This document shows, one piece after another, positions 1 to 7,579 of a stretch of DNA of 28,018 bases. Position numbers and translations under genes: made by a program. The notes under the pieces are model-generated. The model was given only the letters and a program-made list of their open reading frames with translations, ran no database searches and was not told where the DNA came from. Within the stretch, counting starts at the first letter, position 1, and every line of letters begins with the position of its first letter. Where the stretch lies: NCBI GenBank assembly GCA_002310035.1, contig DBYC01000009.1, forward strand, positions 273 to 28,290, read 5' to 3'. The DNA comes from a bacterium UBP6_UBA1196 (GTDB lineage: Bacteria > UBP6 > UBA1177).

Positions 1-147
1 CGCAAAGCGATGGATCTTTACTACACAAGCAAACTCAGCACCCAGATAGAACAAGGTTTATACGGGATCGAAAATCTGGATTACAAAAATCTTGCCGAAG
101 ATCTGATCGAAAACGAGATCAACCAATCCGATAAAATTCAGAAATAG
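1..147 (+). CDS. C-terminal fragment of an unidentified protein
   Basis: Frame 1 is open from the first base to a TAG stop at 145-147, giving 48 residues of a protein whose start lies outside the window. The fragment is rich in Asp, Glu, Asn and Lys and looks helical. It contains the segment YGIENLDYKNLAEDLIENEI and no cysteine. I do not recognise a family and assign no function. It is followed by a possible terminator hairpin (162-200) and then a new promoter, so it probably closes an upstream transcription unit. That the frame is coding is likely but rests only on its openness, its amino-acid make-up and the terminator position. Confidence 0.6.
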   Translation, partial: RKAMDLYYTSKLSTQIEQGLYGIENLDYKNLAEDLIENEINQSDKIQK

Positions 148-161
148 GCTATTTTATTAGG

Positions 162-200
162 ACACCTAACTGTAACTCCGTAAAAAAGCAAGGTGTTTTT
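162..200 (+). terminator. Possible intrinsic terminator after the first gene
   Basis: A 6-bp stem pairs ACACCT (162-167) with AGGTGT (191-196) and runs into a T run at 196-200. The loop of about 23 nt is long for an intrinsic terminator. The call therefore rests mainly on position, 15 nt after a stop codon and just before the next promoter. Confidence 0.35.
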
Positions 201-202
201 AT

Positions 203-230
203 TTGCCTTTCCAGGCACTCTTTCTATATT
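203..230 (+). promoter_or_regulatory. Sigma70-like promoter of the flavin reductase-like gene
   Basis: TTGCCT (203-208) and TATATT (225-230) are separated by 16 nt. Transcription would begin near 237 and leave a leader of about 30 nt ending in the GGGG ribosome binding site at 261-264, four bases before the ATG. This is motif matching only. Confidence 0.45.
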
Positions 231-268
231 TTCCTGTTTTTATTGTTTTTAACTGAAACGGGGGACAA

Positions 269-730
269 ATGAACGAGATCTTCTCTCTCTTCAACGACAA
301 ATGGGCACTTCTCAGCGCGGGAACGAAAGGCAAGCACAATTCCATGACCATAAGCTGGGGCGGCATGGGAACGCTTTGGAACAAACCGGTCGTCACGGTC
401 TATGTCAGACCGAACAGGCACACATACAGTTTTATGAATGAAAACGACTACTTCACGGTCAGTTTTTATCCTGAGAAATACAGAAACGCCCTCACGCTGA
501 TGGGTAGCAAGTCAGGCCGCGACATAGACAAAGACGCGGCAAGCGGACTCACGGTGAAAGACCTCGGAAAAGCGGTCAGCTACGAAGAAGCCGAAGTCAC
601 TCTTCTCTGCAAAAAGATCTATTTTCAGGATATGAACAAGGAAAACATGCTTTTAAACTCGGCGAAAAATTTTTACGGCGACGAAGCGCCTCACAGGATC
701 TTCATCGGCGAAGTCCTTGAAACGATCTGA
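269..730 (+). CDS. Flavin reductase-like (FMN-binding split barrel) protein
   Basis: This 153-residue protein resembles the small flavin reductase-domain proteins that bind FMN in a split beta-barrel. What can be seen is an early SMTISWGGMGTLWNKPVVTV segment (about residues 25-44), then YVRPNRHTYSFM and YFTVSFYPEKYRNAL, and then a SGRDIDK turn; this order is typical of the family. The C-terminus HRIFIGEVLE is the usual closing strand. There is no signal peptide or membrane segment, so it is cytoplasmic. It appears to be a single-gene unit with its own promoter at 203-230 and terminators at 751-793. The family is known to move electrons between NAD(P)H and free flavin or to serve as a flavin-binding partner; the substrate here cannot be read from sequence. 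The N-terminus is slightly shorter than many relatives. Confidence 0.85.
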   Translation: MNEIFSLFNDKWALLSAGTKGKHNSMTISWGGMGTLWNKPVVTVYVRPNRHTYSFMNENDYFTVSFYPEKYRNALTLMGSKSGRDIDKDAASGLTVKDLGKAVSYEEAEVTLLCKKIYFQDMNKENMLLNSAKNFYGDEAPHRIFIGEVLETI

Positions 731-750
731 CGATAATAAAATTTTTTATT

Positions 751-793
751 CTGACGCCGTGTCAGTTTTTTATTTTGACATTGTGTCATTTTT
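751..793 (+). terminator. Tandem terminator-like hairpins with a repeated core
   Basis: Two small hairpins follow each other. CTGAC (751-755) pairs with GTCAG (761-765) and is followed by six T. TGACA (776-780) pairs with TGTCA (784-788) and is followed by five T. The two are copies of one 13-mer, TGACnnnGTGTCA, at 752-764 and 776-788, exactly 24 nt apart. They sit 20 nt after the flavin reductase stop, so termination is the simplest reading. The repeated core could also be a pair of protein-binding sites upstream of the next promoter. Confidence 0.55.
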
Positions 794-863
794 GTCAGAA
801 CACAAAAAAAGAAGCAACGATAAATTTTTCCGCCAACAATCCGCGTTTCTTTTCAATTCGGTA

Positions 864-891
864 TTGACTCTTTTGTAAAGAAAAATACAAT
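864..891 (+). promoter_or_regulatory. Sigma70-like promoter for the secreted-protein operon
   Basis: TTGACT (864-869) and TACAAT (886-891) are separated by 16 nt. This is one of the strongest matches in the window. Transcription would start near 898, giving a very short leader carrying the GGAGG site at 906-910 ahead of the ATG at 916. Confidence 0.6.
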
Positions 892-915
892 CTTTCGCTT
901 TTGACGGAGGCCGGC

Positions 916-1845
916 ATGAAAAAAAGTGTTCTGTTTTTACTGTTTTGTTTGTGTTTTTTGCTGACGGAAGCGCAGGAACCGCTTCCTGAAAACCTTGAAA
1001 TGCGGCAGCTGCCTGTCGCTCCGGTTGTAGAACTGCCACCCGATTATGCCGAACTCATAAAAAAATCGAAAGGCAATTCCATGGAAAAAAAGATCGACGA
1101 AATTATCGGAAATGCACTGAAAAGCAGCCGCGTCGTCATAGAAAAGCTTAATGATTTCATGTTTCTTCAGGTCGTTCCGAATTTTGCGTATCAGGATGAG
1201 AAAGGCGAGGAAAGACTCGGAGAGGATCTGATGGAAATACTTCATTCAGGGAAAATCGGAGCTTCCGCAAACTCGCAGTTTATGAGTCTTGACTACACGG
1301 AAATGAAACTTATGGGGCTTCCTTTCAAAACAAGACTTATTGACTCGCTCGTTTTAAGTGCCGACAAATTCGACCTTTCGATTTCACTGACATTTTTCGT
1401 AAACATGAACAAACTCACGAATATGGTTCTTAATTCGCTTGAAAATATCAAGGATTTCAAACCGTTGTTCAATCAGAACGAAAAATTTTACCGTACTAAG
1501 TTCGAAGACAGCAAAATGCTTTATTTCGTTCGGATCCCGAATATCGCCTATGAAATCGCATACACCGGCGAACTTTACGAAAATGTGATCGGAAAAGAGA
1601 TCAAAGAGGCTCTCTTTATCCGCGAGGCTATAAAAAATGCGGAAAACAGGATCGAAAAAGATCCCCTTCTTTCGTTTGACGGAAGGTACATCAAAAGCGT
1701 AAAAGACAATAAAATCTCGATAGATCTGTGGTTTCTTCCGCAAAAGACCGGAATGAATGCCGACGAAGCGGCTAAAATCATCGGAAAAGCGCTGAAACAC
1801 GAACCTGTAAAGATTTCAGGAACCGAAAAGGAAGAGAAAAAATGA
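916..1845 (+). CDS. Secreted protein of unknown function
   Basis: The start is the ATG at 916, placed six bases after GGAGG at 906-910; an in-frame TTG at 901 lies before that site and is unlikely. The 309-residue product begins with a clear Sec signal peptide: two lysines, then a Leu/Phe/Cys-rich core, with likely cleavage after TEA at about residue 19. There is no lipobox and no later membrane segment, so the mature protein should be periplasmic or exported. The rest is a charged alpha/beta sequence rich in Lys, Glu, Asp and Phe, with few cysteines. I do not recognise the family. The gene ends in a 4-bp ATGA overlap with a membrane-anchored zinc-ribbon protein, so the two are translationally coupled and probably act together. 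Gene reality is strong; function is unknown. Confidence 0.8.
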   Translation: MKKSVLFLLFCLCFLLTEAQEPLPENLEMRQLPVAPVVELPPDYAELIKKSKGNSMEKKIDEIIGNALKSSRVVIEKLNDFMFLQVVPNFAYQDEKGEERLGEDLMEILHSGKIGASANSQFMSLDYTEMKLMGLPFKTRLIDSLVLSADKFDLSISLTFFVNMNKLTNMVLNSLENIKDFKPLFNQNEKFYRTKFEDSKMLYFVRIPNIAYEIAYTGELYENVIGKEIKEALFIREAIKNAENRIEKDPLLSFDGRYIKSVKDNKISIDLWFLPQKTGMNADEAAKIIGKALKHEPVKISGTEKEEKK

Positions 1846-2534
1846 TCTGCAGTCACTGCAAAAGCGAAAACAACAATTTTTACTACTGCAAAGGCTGCGG
1901 CAGGAAACTGGAACAGGAACACAAAACGCAGGCTAAGGAAATCACTCAGCCTCATGAATTTATAGAAGAAGTTATCGATATTATTGAGAAAAAGTTCTAT
2001 CCCGCCGAACTTGGCAGCATAATTCCGATGAATTCCCATCAGATAAGCCTTGAGGAAATGTCAAAAGACGAGGGAATTTTCCTCATAGGCAGCGAGCAGT
2101 GGCGCGAAGCATCACAGACTACGCAGAACAGCTGTTTTTTCAGCGAGATCTTTTTTCTGTATATGTTCTCGTCAATCATCACAATGATCGGATATATTGC
2201 CGGTGCAGACAGTATCGAAATGATTTTCCAGCTTTATGTCTCTGTTTTTCTGGCACTTTCATTTACCGTATGGTTTATTATCCCCTACTTTTCAGGTTTT
2301 TCGGCTGTCTCTTCGGTGATGTACCGCTGCTCGATGTTTCTTTCTTCAGGTGAATCGGTAAAAAACCATGCAAAACCGCTTTTCACGATCTTCCTTTTTT
2401 CCGCAGTTCCCTATGTTTTTGTGATCCCTTTCATCAATTCGCTGATAAAATCCAAATTCTCCGCCGGCTATAAGCCGAAACCGCTTTCTTTGAGCGGAAT
2501 AAACTATATGGAAAAGATAAACACCGCTAAATAA
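1842..2534 (+). CDS. Zinc-ribbon membrane protein of unknown function
   Basis: The 230-residue product starts with a compact zinc ribbon made of two CxxC knuckles, CSHC and CKGC (about residues 3-6 and 16-19). A charged linker follows, rich in Lys, Gln and Glu. Two or three hydrophobic stretches occur at about residues 100-160, and another at about 180-200 (FTIFLFSAVPYVFVIPFI). This is the general shape of bacterial proteins with an N-terminal zinc ribbon attached to an integral-membrane domain. It overlaps the upstream secreted-protein gene by 4 bp and has no promoter of its own. The knuckles predict Zn binding on the cytoplasmic face; topology and function are not otherwise known. It ends at TAA, about 125 nt before the next start. 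Confidence 0.75.
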   Translation: MICSHCKSENNNFYYCKGCGRKLEQEHKTQAKEITQPHEFIEEVIDIIEKKFYPAELGSIIPMNSHQISLEEMSKDEGIFLIGSEQWREASQTTQNSCFFSEIFFLYMFSSIITMIGYIAGADSIEMIFQLYVSVFLALSFTVWFIIPYFSGFSAVSSVMYRCSMFLSSGESVKNHAKPLFTIFLFSAVPYVFVIPFINSLIKSKFSAGYKPKPLSLSGINYMEKINTAK

Positions 2535-2586
2535 GTCTTAAAAAACAGATATTTACTTTAAATCCCGTCTTAAAAAGAGAATTTTT

Positions 2587-2614
2587 TTGCCGAATTTTGA
2601 AATAAATTTAATAT
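2587..2614 (+). promoter_or_regulatory. Possible promoter of the DUF58 gene
   Basis: TTGCCG (2587-2592) and TAATAT (2609-2614) are 16 nt apart in an AT-rich gap. The same gap holds a 10-mer direct repeat GTCTTAAAAA at 2535-2544 and 2567-2576, which may be chance in such AT-rich DNA. A GGAG site at 2650-2653 precedes the ATG at 2660. Confidence 0.4.
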
Positions 2615-2659
2615 CCCTACTGTTTTTTGTTTGTTTTTTTCGTTTTCGCGGAGCAAAAA

Positions 2660-3523
2660 ATGCTTGATGAGGAACTGCTTAAAAAAATAAGATACATTGA
2701 GCTGAATGTAAAAAAGAAGGTCGACAGCTATTTTCAAGGTTCTTACCACACTCTCTTCAAAGGACACGGACTGGAATTCCAGGAAGTCCGCGAATATACC
2801 GAAAACGACGACGCGCGGCTCATTGACTGGAATGTAACGGCGAGAACAGGAAAGCCGTTCGTAAAACTTTACCAGGAAGAGCGCGAACTCACGGTGATGA
2901 TCACTGCCGACATCTCAAAATCCAGCATTTACGGCCGGAACAGCGGGATCCGCGATGCAATGGCAACGATCGCAGCTGCACTTGCGTTCAGCGCGATAAA
3001 AAATTCCGACAAAGTCGGGCTTCTTCTTTTTTCCGACAAAGTCGAGGAATATATTCCCCCCAGAAAAGGACGAAATCATCTGCTGACAGTCATCCGCTCG
3101 CTTCTCACCGCCGAGCCGACAGGTCACGGAACGAACCCAGATGCCGCTTTCAAGTTTCTTAACAAGGTGATGAAACGCAAAGCCCTCGTCTTTTTTCTTT
3201 CCGACATGCTTTTTGACAAAATTCCGGATTCAGTGAAGACAACGCTTTCAAAACACGAGATCGTTTCGATCGGGCTTGTTGACGAAATAATGTTTCAGCC
3301 TTTTATTGACGGTGCGCTTAGAACAGTTGATCCGGAAAGCGGCGAAAACTCTGTTCTTGATTTTTCGCAGCAGTCGCGCATAGGAATAGAGAGTTTTATC
3401 TCTGAAAAAAAAGCAGCTTTCGACCGTTTGGGAGTCTCTTCAATGTGGATACGCAACCGTGAACAGTATATGGATGATCTCGCCAACGAATTCTCAAAAC
3501 TGAATAGAATTAAAAAAAGATAG
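2660..3523 (+). CDS. DUF58 domain-containing protein (vWA-like)
   Basis: I chose the ATG at 2660, six bases after GGAG; the longer frame from a TTG at 2627 would start inside the AT-rich leader. The 287-residue protein shows the DUF58 signature: GHGLEFQEVREY (about 36-47), ENDDARLIDWNVTARTGKPF (about 48-67) and VKLYQEERE. A vWA-like fold follows with the metal-site motif DISKS (D84, S86, S88). Length matches the family. DUF58 proteins are usually encoded beside a MoxR AAA ATPase and vWA/TPR membrane proteins and are thought to act in metal-dependent assembly of protein complexes. None of those partners is in this window, so the gene is an orphan locally. It ends 5 bp from the convergent small gene at 3529. 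Confidence 0.88.
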   Translation: MLDEELLKKIRYIELNVKKKVDSYFQGSYHTLFKGHGLEFQEVREYTENDDARLIDWNVTARTGKPFVKLYQEERELTVMITADISKSSIYGRNSGIRDAMATIAAALAFSAIKNSDKVGLLLFSDKVEEYIPPRKGRNHLLTVIRSLLTAEPTGHGTNPDAAFKFLNKVMKRKALVFFLSDMLFDKIPDSVKTTLSKHEIVSIGLVDEIMFQPFIDGALRTVDPESGENSVLDFSQQSRIGIESFISEKKAAFDRLGVSSMWIRNREQYMDDLANEFSKLNRIKKR

Positions 3524-3528
3524 TTTGT

Positions 3529-3816
3529 TTAGATCGACTTCAAAATATCGAGAATCGAAGCCCTGATCGTTGCACCGAACATTCTGTAAAGGAGCGGAAT
3601 TTCGATGTTTATGTCGATAATGCCGTTTTTGAATGTCATAAGCCCTTTGATGGTTTTTCCTTTAAATTCAACGACTTCCCTAGTTCTGTCGACAAGCAGT
3701 CTGATATCTTCGGTCGGAACTTTTTTTGCGACCATCTTTTCAAGGTTTTCGTCGATCCATTTCCAAATGTATTCTTCAGATTTTTCCGGTTTGTAGCTGA
3801 TATTTACAGTTGACAT
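3529..3816 (-). CDS. Small protein, possibly of the polyhydroxyalkanoic-acid-system (PHA_gran_rgn) type
   Basis: This 95-residue protein starts with MSTVNISYKPEKS and continues with a helix, then VEFKGKTIKGLMTFKNGIID and a terminal helix that contains LLYRMFGATIRASI. The pattern of strand, helix, FKGKxIKG strand pair and closing amphipathic helix resembles small proteins annotated as polyhydroxyalkanoic acid system family. That similarity is from memory and weak. There is no signal or membrane segment. Its ATG overlaps the stop codon of the Lon-type protease by one base (TAATG), with GGAG inside the protease's last codons, so translation is coupled. It may be a partner or substrate adaptor of that protease; this is inference from position. 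Confidence 0.7.
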   Translation of the reverse strand: MSTVNISYKPEKSEEYIWKWIDENLEKMVAKKVPTEDIRLLVDRTREVVEFKGKTIKGLMTFKNGIIDINIEIPLLYRMFGATIRASILDILKSI

Positions 3817-6197
3817 TACTTTTCTCCGTCTCCTCTGAGTGCTTCAAGTTTTGCATCGATTTTTTCAAAAACAGAACCTTTCGTGAACTTTCCGTTAGCT
3901 CCTCTCGTTCCTGCCGGAACACCTGTCAGGATCTCGATCCCCTCAAGAACGTTTTTGATCGCATAAATATGGAATTTTCCGTTTTCGACAGCTTTGACAA
4001 CATCGTCGCTGAGGTTGAGGTTGCCGACATTCTGGATCGGGATCATGACTCCCTGATCGCCTGTTAATCCGCGCAGATTGCAGATTTCAAAGAACCCTTC
4101 TATTTTTTCGTTTACACCGCCTATCGGCTGGATCTCGCCCATCTGGTTGATCGAACCGGTAACAGCTATCGACTGTTTTATCGGAACATCGCCGAGAGCC
4201 GACATAAGGGCGTAAAGCTCAGTCGAACTTGCGCTGTCGCCGTCGACTCCGCCGTAACTCTGCTCGAATGCGATCGAAGCCGAGAAAGAAAGCGGTTTTT
4301 TGACGGCAAAGAGCCCTCCTAGATAACCTGCCAGAATCATTGAACCTTTATCGTGGATCGCTCCTGAAAGCATCGCTTCGCGCTCGATGTTTACGATCTC
4401 ACGCTGGCCTGCAAAAGCCTTAGCCGTGATCCTCGAAGGGATTCCGAAACTGAAATCGCCTATCTGATAGACCGCAAGGCCGTTGATCTGCCCTACTTTC
4501 GCCCCTTTCACGTCGATCAGGATCGTCCCTTTCTTTATCGACTCGAAATAGTGCTCGCGGAATCTGTCATATCTCTTTTCGCGGCTTTCTATCGCGGTAA
4601 TGACCATATCTTCAGAAACCACTTTTTTGTTTTTGTGCTGCGCCCAGTAAACAGCTTCGACAATGATCTCAACGATGTCGCTTGCATGGACGCGGTATTT
4701 CGTCTGGTCTTCGGCACGTCTCGAACTGTAGAAAAGAAGTCTTCTTATCGCCGAAAGGTCGAACGGAAGTTCGCAGTCTTCGTTGACGATCCTCGAAATG
4801 AAGCCGATAAGCGTGTCAGTCGTGGAAGCGTTGACATCTACAACCGATTCAAAATCGGCTTTTACCTTAAAAATGCGCCTGAACTCGGGGTCACGCTCGT
4901 AAAGCAGATGATAGATCTCCTCGTCGCCGATGAGAACGACCTTTATTTCAAGCGGAACCGGCTCGGGATTCGGTGCGGTGATGACGCGGTATTTGAAATC
5001 TGCGTCCATATCCTCGATTTTTATGAACCTGTTACGGACAGCGCGTTTCAAAGCGGTCCATGCGTAGTAGTTTTTAAGGATGTCGTCGGCCTGGATGATC
5101 AGGAAACCGCCGTTTGCCCGGTGCAGTGCGCCAGGTTTCAGCCTCGTGAAATCGGTAAAAAGCGAATTGTGGTTTTCCTCGTATTCGAAGTAGCCGATAA
5201 TGTTCTGGAAAGTCGGGTTCGTCTCGTAAACAACCGGCGCACCTTTAAGATCCTTGTTGTTGATGAGAAGATTGACCTTGTATTCCTTGAAATCGGGAAC
5301 AAGAGTCTTCATCGGATCTGCCTTACCTTCAAGAAAATCGCGGTAAGTGAAGAAATCGGTGAAATTGTTTACCGTAAACTCGGCGATGGCTTCAAGATAT
5401 TCGTTGACACCTTCGTTTTTGCCGTATTTTTTTGCGAGATCGTTCAGCGGCTCAGAAATTATCTTTTTAACCGTCGTCTGCTGAAGCTCGCTCATCTGCT
5501 CCTTGTATTCCTTCTCGGTTTTTCTGTCCTGATGGAAGTAAGCAATGAGCTTTTCCTGAAGCGCGCTTTCGTTTTTCCTGATTTTTTCCTTTTCTCTTTC
5601 GTCAAGCGATTCGTATTTTTCGCGGTCGATAGGTTTTCCGTCAACGATCGGATTAAGAACCAGCCCGTTTTCAGTCGAACTCAGCGCAAAATCGAGTTTT
5701 GCCGCCTCGGCTTCAAGCTCATTGTAGCTTTTCTGCATCGCGTCGCGGTAAGTCTGGGCGACTTCGGCACGCAGCCCCTCGAAATTCTCGCTTTCCATCT
5801 GCCTCGGGATCTGCTCGATGAACCCTTCAAGCAGCTCGTCCATATCCTTGATGAACTTTTCGCCGCTTCCGGCCTTCATGAAAAGCATTTTCGGAGAATC
5901 GTAATCCTCGAAGTTGAAGACATAAAGAACATCGTTCGGAACAGGAAGATGTTTTGCTAGATCTTCTATGTATTTGATAACATTGGAAGTTTTTCCGCTT
6001 CCAGGATCGCCTGCAACATAAATGTTAAACCCTTTTTTCTTAACATCCATTCCGAAATCGAGAGCTTCGAACCCTCTTTTCTGGAATGAAAACAGGGAAA
6101 CCGGCTTGATTTCCTTGGTCGTTTTGCCTTTATATTTGGCAAGTTCCGGATAATATCTCAGTTCTTTCGGTTTCAATTCCTTTGCTTCGAGTTTCAT
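3816..6197 (-). CDS. ATP-dependent Lon-family protease (LonH/YcbZ type)
   Basis: This 793-residue cytoplasmic protease has an ATPase and a Lon serine-lysine peptidase domain in one chain. The Walker A motif GDPGSGKT lies at residues 63-70. A Walker B-like strand, GGFLIIQADD, lies near 363-372. Between them, at about 115-290, is a long charged, coiled-coil-rich insertion as in the AAA_32 family. The peptidase domain has catalytic Ser655 in GDSAS and Lys698 in GGVNEKIEG, 43 residues apart, the same distance as in Lon. Length and order fit the LonH/YcbZ branch, not LonA. The ATG at 6197 is preceded by a full AGGAGG site. It is the first gene of a two-gene unit with the small protein at 3529. Its substrates are unknown. 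Confidence 0.93.
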   Translation of the reverse strand: MKLEAKELKPKELRYYPELAKYKGKTTKEIKPVSLFSFQKRGFEALDFGMDVKKKGFNIYVAGDPGSGKTSNVIKYIEDLAKHLPVPNDVLYVFNFEDYDSPKMLFMKAGSGEKFIKDMDELLEGFIEQIPRQMESENFEGLRAEVAQTYRDAMQKSYNELEAEAAKLDFALSSTENGLVLNPIVDGKPIDREKYESLDEREKEKIRKNESALQEKLIAYFHQDRKTEKEYKEQMSELQQTTVKKIISEPLNDLAKKYGKNEGVNEYLEAIAEFTVNNFTDFFTYRDFLEGKADPMKTLVPDFKEYKVNLLINNKDLKGAPVVYETNPTFQNIIGYFEYEENHNSLFTDFTRLKPGALHRANGGFLIIQADDILKNYYAWTALKRAVRNRFIKIEDMDADFKYRVITAPNPEPVPLEIKVVLIGDEEIYHLLYERDPEFRRIFKVKADFESVVDVNASTTDTLIGFISRIVNEDCELPFDLSAIRRLLFYSSRRAEDQTKYRVHASDIVEIIVEAVYWAQHKNKKVVSEDMVITAIESREKRYDRFREHYFESIKKGTILIDVKGAKVGQINGLAVYQIGDFSFGIPSRITAKAFAGQREIVNIEREAMLSGAIHDKGSMILAGYLGGLFAVKKPLSFSASIAFEQSYGGVDGDSASSTELYALMSALGDVPIKQSIAVTGSINQMGEIQPIGGVNEKIEGFFEICNLRGLTGDQGVMIPIQNVGNLNLSDDVVKAVENGKFHIYAIKNVLEGIEILTGVPAGTRGANGKFTKGSVFEKIDAKLEALRGDGEK

Positions 6198-6333
6198 ATT
6201 TTCCTCCTTTGACCACTAAAAAGACAAAGCACTTTATATTTTTTTGGATTTTTTACAAAGATTTTTGCCTCTATCTGTTTTTTCTTCTGTTTTTAAGTAT
6301 AATCCCATGTTTTTTTGTTGAAGGAGATTGAAA
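6198..6333. promoter_or_regulatory. Divergent promoter region of the Lon-type protease and maf
   Basis: This short AT-rich gap separates two divergent genes. For maf, a perfect TATAAT lies at 6298-6303 with only a weak -35, followed by GGAG at 6323-6326. For the protease, TATAAA reads on the minus strand at 6233-6238 with a poor -35, followed by AGGAGG close to its ATG. No clear operator was seen. Confidence 0.45.
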
Positions 6334-6909
6334 ATGACAAAAATAATTCTCGCTTCCTCTTCGCCGCGAAGACTTGAGCTTCTTAAAACGGCGGGTTTTG
6401 ATCTTGAGGTCGTCAAACCGGACTGTGAAGAGAATGTTCCGGATGGTCTGACACCGGAGGAAACTGTCAGATTCCTTGCAGAACTTAAGGGGAAAACGGT
6501 CCTGAATTCAGGTAATTACGAAGATTTGCCTGTCGTCGCGGCAGACACGGTGGTCGTACTTGAAAATCAGGTCATCGGCAAACCGAAAGACCGTGCCGAT
6601 GCCGAAAAAATCCTCTCTGAACTCAGCGGAAAAACCCACCAGGTTTACACAGGAGTCGCAATATTTTTTAAAGGAAAAAAATCCGTTTTTTCGGTCAGAA
6701 GCGATGTTACATTCAAAAATCTGTCGGCGCGTGAGATTTCTTCCTACTGCGACACGCCGGAGCCTTACGACAAGGCCGGTGCCTATGCGGCACAAGGGAT
6801 GTCTGCTTTCATGGTGCGCAGGATAAACGGATCTTTCGCGAATGTCGTAGGACTTCCGGTCTGCGAGGTCGTCGAACAGTTTCAGGAACTCGGAATTTTG
6901 GAAAAATAA
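6334..6909 (+). CDS. maf: Maf-like nucleoside triphosphate pyrophosphatase
   Basis: The start is the ATG at 6334, seven bases after GGAG; an in-frame TTG at 6328 is too close to that site. The 191-residue product matches the Maf/HAM1 fold family, which hydrolyses non-canonical or excess nucleoside triphosphates to monophosphates. Visible motifs in order are ILASSSPRRLELL (about 5-17), VVAADTVVVLENQVIGKPKD with the base-catalysis Asp (about 69-88), THQVYTGVAI, and PYDKAGAYAAQGMSAFMVRR leading to GSFANVVGLPVCEV. The PYDKAGAYAAQG form is typical of the dTTP/UTP-type (YhdE-like) branch. It is cytoplasmic. It heads a likely four-gene run in which the following gene starts 12 bases after its stop. 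Confidence 0.93.
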   Translation: MTKIILASSSPRRLELLKTAGFDLEVVKPDCEENVPDGLTPEETVRFLAELKGKTVLNSGNYEDLPVVAADTVVVLENQVIGKPKDRADAEKILSELSGKTHQVYTGVAIFFKGKKSVFSVRSDVTFKNLSAREISSYCDTPEPYDKAGAYAAQGMSAFMVRRINGSFANVVGLPVCEVVEQFQELGILEK

Positions 6910-6921
6910 CCGGAGAAGATA

Positions 6922-7572
6922 ATGCAAAACAAGATTTTCTACATCGCCATCGGTATAATTCCACTGCTCTTTTCAATGGTCGTACACGAAGTCGCTCACG
7001 GATTCGCGGCATTGAAACTCGGTGATTCGACGGCAAAAGATGCCGGCAGACTGACACTCAACCCGATCGCCCATCTTGACCCGATGATGTCGGTCGTCGT
7101 TCCGCTTTTAAGCTATTTCCTGGCAGGAGTCTTCTTCGGCGGCGCAAAACCGGTCCCGGTCAATCCGTACCGCTTTCACCCGCATGTCGAAATGAGGCGC
7201 GGAATGATGATCGTTGCGGCCGCAGGGCCTCTCAGCAACCTCATCCTTGCATTCGTGAGCGCGTTCCTTTATGTCGCATTCTACCGCTTTTTCCCTAACG
7301 AGATCATCATAACTTTTTTTGAAATCTCGCTCATGTTCAACATCATGCTCTGCTTTTTCAACCTTATTCCGATCCCGCCGCTTGACGGCAGCAGGATCCT
7401 TATGGGGTTCCTGCCGCGCGAATACGACAGGATCTTTATCACACTTGAAAGATACGGTTTTCTTATAATCATGGGGCTCGTCGTAACAGGAACTTTCAGC
7501 GTCCTGCTGATTCCTGCAAGACTCATTCTCAAGCTCTTTTTATATCTCCCGAACTTAATATTTTTCGGTTAG
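6922..7572 (+). CDS. Site-2 protease (M50) family metallopeptidase
   Basis: This 216-residue membrane protein has the zinc-protease motif HEVAH at residues 22-26, near the start of its first hydrophobic segment. The second conserved motif NLIPIPPLDGSRI lies at about 147-159, with Asp155 as the third zinc ligand. The family's central GAKPVPVNPYRF loop (about 74-85) and AAGPLSN (about 100-106) are also present. The small size, with no PDZ domain, fits the minimal rhomboid-sized S2P group often seen in bacteria. Function by family is intramembrane cleavage of a membrane protein; the substrate is unknown. GGAG precedes the ATG. It lies between maf (12-nt gap) and a beta-helix gene (7-nt gap), so it belongs to the same operon. 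Confidence 0.92.
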   Translation: MQNKIFYIAIGIIPLLFSMVVHEVAHGFAALKLGDSTAKDAGRLTLNPIAHLDPMMSVVVPLLSYFLAGVFFGGAKPVPVNPYRFHPHVEMRRGMMIVAAAGPLSNLILAFVSAFLYVAFYRFFPNEIIITFFEISLMFNIMLCFFNLIPIPPLDGSRILMGFLPREYDRIFITLERYGFLIIMGLVVTGTFSVLLIPARLILKLFLYLPNLIFFG

Positions 7573-7579
7573 GTGGATC

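Noticed and set aside
4551..5960. 469-codon open frame on the plus strand opposite the Lon-type protease gene
   Set aside because: It lies wholly inside a gene with clear catalytic motifs, has no ribosome site, and its product is Phe/Val/Arg-rich without any recognisable domain. It is a shadow of codon bias.
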